From: Prevotellaceae bacterium
GTDB lineage: Bacteria > Bacteroidota > Bacteroidia > Bacteroidales > UBA932
Reading direction: 5' to 3'
NCBI GenBank assembly: GCA_031285695.1
Contig: JAITVR010000244.1
Location: forward strand, 1-7,978
Length of the DNA: 7,978 nt
In this document: in pieces, positions 6,866 through 7,978 of the stretch
Position numbering within the stretch: position 1 is the stretch's first letter
Layout: the number at the start of each line of letters is the position of its first letter
Position numbers and translations under genes: made by a program
The notes under the pieces: generated by a model
What the model was told of the DNA's origin: nothing
The model's input: the letters and a program-made list of their open reading frames with translations, nothing else
Databases searched by the model: none

Positions 6866-6892
6866 AAAAAACCAAGACAACGCCTTGGTTTT
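6866..6892 (-). terminator. Intrinsic terminator of the TPR gene
   Basis: On the minus strand, AAAACCAAG (6892-6884) pairs perfectly with CTTGGTTTT (6876-6868) around a 7-base loop, and the U-run continues to 6866 before ACTTT. It lies about 30 bases past the TPR stop codon. The GC part of the stem is short (CCAAG), so termination may be partial, leaving some read-through to ribH. Confidence 0.75.
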
Positions 6893-6921
6893 ATTGCCTA
6901 CTGCCGACTGCTTAAGCCGAT

Positions 6922-7614
6922 TTACTTTTGCTCTGCTAGCATTTGCGCACGCGCAAGGTATTTTTCGGCTTCGCGACCTTCGTTGGTTTCGGGAAAATCT
7001 TTTTTTACCTGCTCGTACAATTTGGCCGCTTCGGCAAATTTTGCTTCAGCCTCCAACACCAATCCGGCCTTCATTAAGTAGCGCGGCGAGGTCAGCCTGT
7101 TGTCATCGGCGTTAGCCGCTTTTTTGTAGTACGATGCTGCGTTGCTGTAATCCTTCAGCTCGCTGTACGCATCGCCCATGTTGCCGCAGGATAGCGCGCG
7201 GCTTAAGTTGTCGGCGGGGCTGTATTTTTTCAGGAAGGTAAGCGCCTCGTCGTACACACCTGTGTGCAGGTAGCAAAGTCCGGCGTAAAAGTTGGCCAAG
7301 TTGCCCGCCTTGGTGCTGCCGTACTGGCTGGCAACATCGAGCAGGCCGAGGTTGCTGCCGTCGCCGTTGAGCGCCAAGCTGAGCGAATCCTGCTCAAAGT
7401 ACTGCACGGCGGCAAACATTTGCGCCTGCGCTTCTTCTTCAAGCGGCGCTTTGTACCAATTTTGGTAGGCAAAAAATGCGGCTACAAGCAGCAGCGCTGC
7501 GCCAAAACCGTAGGTAAGCGGCTTTTGATACTTTTGAATAAACGACTCGGCGTTGCTAAGCGTGTGCTCAATGGCCTCAAGGTTTTCGTCGCCGTGCGAC
7601 ACTTTCTTTGACAT
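6922..7614 (-). CDS. Membrane-anchored tetratricopeptide-repeat protein (YfgM-like layout)
   Basis: 230 residues. Residues 1-31 are polar, about 33-50 form one hydrophobic segment (LTYGFGAALLLVAAFFAY), and the rest is helical. TPR-like units are visible at about 107-131 (FYAGLCYLHTGVYDEAL), 140-168 (GNMGDAYSELKDYSNAASYYKKA) and 178-206 (AEAAKLYEQVKKDFP). Short N-terminal tail, single anchor and exported TPR domain match the layout of YfgM, an ancillary subunit at the Sec translocon in E. coli, but this is layout rather than proven homology. In my recollection Bacteroidota genomes often have such a gene beside ribH. The start at 7614 (MSKKVSH) is preferred over an ATG 24 bases upstream because it fits the promoter spacing and gives a charged start. 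Likely role: protein-protein contacts at the inner membrane. Confidence 0.88.
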   Translation of the reverse strand: MSKKVSHGDENLEAIEHTLSNAESFIQKYQKPLTYGFGAALLLVAAFFAYQNWYKAPLEEEAQAQMFAAVQYFEQDSLSLALNGDGSNLGLLDVASQYGSTKAGNLANFYAGLCYLHTGVYDEALTFLKKYSPADNLSRALSCGNMGDAYSELKDYSNAASYYKKAANADDNRLTSPRYLMKAGLVLEAEAKFAEAAKLYEQVKKDFPETNEGREAEKYLARAQMLAEQK

Positions 7615-7648
7615 ATTTTTAAAATGTTTTTGGTACAAAATTGGGTGG

Positions 7649-7679
7649 CAAATTTAGCGATTTTATTGTTATGCGCAAA
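7649..7679 (-). promoter_or_regulatory. Predicted promoter of the TPR gene (-33 TTTG, -7 TAAATTTG)
   Basis: On the minus strand TTTG (7679-7676) and TAAATTTG (7656-7649) are separated by 19 bases, a full match to the Bacteroidota TTTG / TAnnTTTG arrangement. Transcription should start near 7642, giving a leader of under 30 bases before the ATG at 7614. This is the best promoter in the window. Confidence 0.75.
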
Positions 7680-7687
7680 AAATGAGC

Positions 7688-7701
7688 GCGTAATTTTACG
7701 C
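7688..7701. promoter_or_regulatory. Short palindrome just upstream of the TPR promoter
   Basis: GCGTAA (7688-7693) and TTACGC (7696-7701) form a perfect 6-bp inverted repeat with a 2-base centre, 9 bases upstream of the -33 box. Its position fits a binding site for a dimeric regulator, but it is short and could be chance. Confidence 0.25.
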
Positions 7702-7749
7702 TTTTTGCCCCAAAGCAGAAAAATTGCTAACTTTACGAGTTTTTTTGAT

Positions 7750-7845
7750 GGTTTACAAGATTACGGTTTACAAGTTAACGAGCGACACAGGCTTACTAAC
7801 TATGTACGTACTCCTGTAAACTTGTTAACTGTAAACTCGTAAACT
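7750..7845. repeat. 30-bp imperfect inverted repeat of 7-8-bp units, rhomboid-TPR spacer
   Basis: Arms 7750-7779 and 7816-7845 are complementary at 24 of 30 positions with a 36-base loop. The left arm reads GGTTTAC, AAGATTAC, GGTTTAC, AAGTTAAC; the right arm has the same GTTTAC units on the other strand. It starts 5 bases after the rhomboid stop codon on the minus strand, so it would form at the 3' end of that transcript. No clear U-tract except a run of T's on the plus strand at 7740-7746, which is A's in the minus transcript. Confidence 0.8.
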
Positions 7846-7849
7846 AATC

Positions 7850-7978
7850 TTACTTCATGAATAATTCGCTCAAAAAATGCTGTAGCAAGCTTGGCTCAAC
7901 AAACAGCGGGTAAACGAAGCCAAACACCGCGCCGTAAAAGTGCGCATCGTGGTTCACGTTATCGCCGCCGCGCCGCGC
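7850..7978 (-). CDS. Rhomboid family intramembrane serine protease, C-terminal fragment
   Basis: Only the last 42 residues are inside the window; the frame is open to the edge at 7978. The segment NHDAHFYGAVFGFVYPLF carries the rhomboid last-helix pattern AH-x2-G-x3-G. The His at 7940-7942 aligns with the catalytic His254 of E. coli GlpG (AHIAGLIVG). The catalytic serine on the fourth helix is outside the window and cannot be checked. The tail ends SELFMK and is followed at once by a long inverted repeat. Rhomboids cut transmembrane substrates within the inner membrane; the substrate here is unknown. Short length limits certainty, but the motif is specific. Confidence 0.8.
   Translation of the reverse strand, partial: ARRGGDNVNHDAHFYGAVFGFVYPLFVEPSLLQHFLSELFMK

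Noticed and set aside
6687..7115. 142-codon plus-strand frame across the TPR-ribH spacer
   Set aside because: It runs through the end of the TPR gene, a terminator and the 66-bp palindrome; translations of such palindromes are a common source of false hypothetical proteins.

Overview
The window reads as ordinary chromosome of a Bacteroidota bacterium. Evidence: the promoter-like elements match the phylum's TAnnTTTG -7 box, the starts lack Shine-Dalgarno sequences and are mostly preceded by A/T-rich stretches, there is a YebC with the MGRAFEYRK N-terminus, and there is a secreted beta-barrel protein with a SPOR-like C-terminus. Base composition looks near half GC in genes and AT-rich between them. 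I cannot place it below phylum.

Layout: every gene I can support is on the minus strand, so transcription runs from high to low coordinates. From 7978 downward: the C-terminal end of a rhomboid protease (7850-7978, cut by the window edge); a membrane-anchored TPR protein (6922-7614); ribH, lumazine synthase (6275-6763); a YebC/TACO1 family protein (5462-6187); a secreted outer-membrane barrel / coiled-coil / SPOR-like protein (3692-5305); uvrA (588-3437); and a maltose/galactoside-type O-acetyltransferase (1-494, C-terminus cut off). The functions are unrelated: proteolysis, envelope, riboflavin synthesis, translation/regulation and DNA repair. I see no phage, insertion sequence, CRISPR array, tRNA, rRNA, toxin-antitoxin or defence module. 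Long plus-strand frames are shadows of the minus-strand genes.

Transcription units suggested by the sequence: the TPR gene has a good promoter (7649-7679) and an intrinsic terminator (6866-6892). ribH and yebC may share a transcript. The barrel gene has a -7 box followed at once by a perfect hairpin, and its own intrinsic terminator (3623-3665). uvrA has a -7 box just upstream of its start.

The most unusual content is between genes. Four of the six spacers carry short degenerate arrays with a period close to 7 bp, and in three of them two arrays face each other to form a 30-35 bp imperfect hairpin. A 7-bp array of the same style sits in frame inside uvrA, where loss or gain of one unit would break the gene. 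One spacer holds a different, 66-bp nested palindrome. I found no convincing new multi-gene system; the repeats and the barrel/SPOR protein are what merit a second look.
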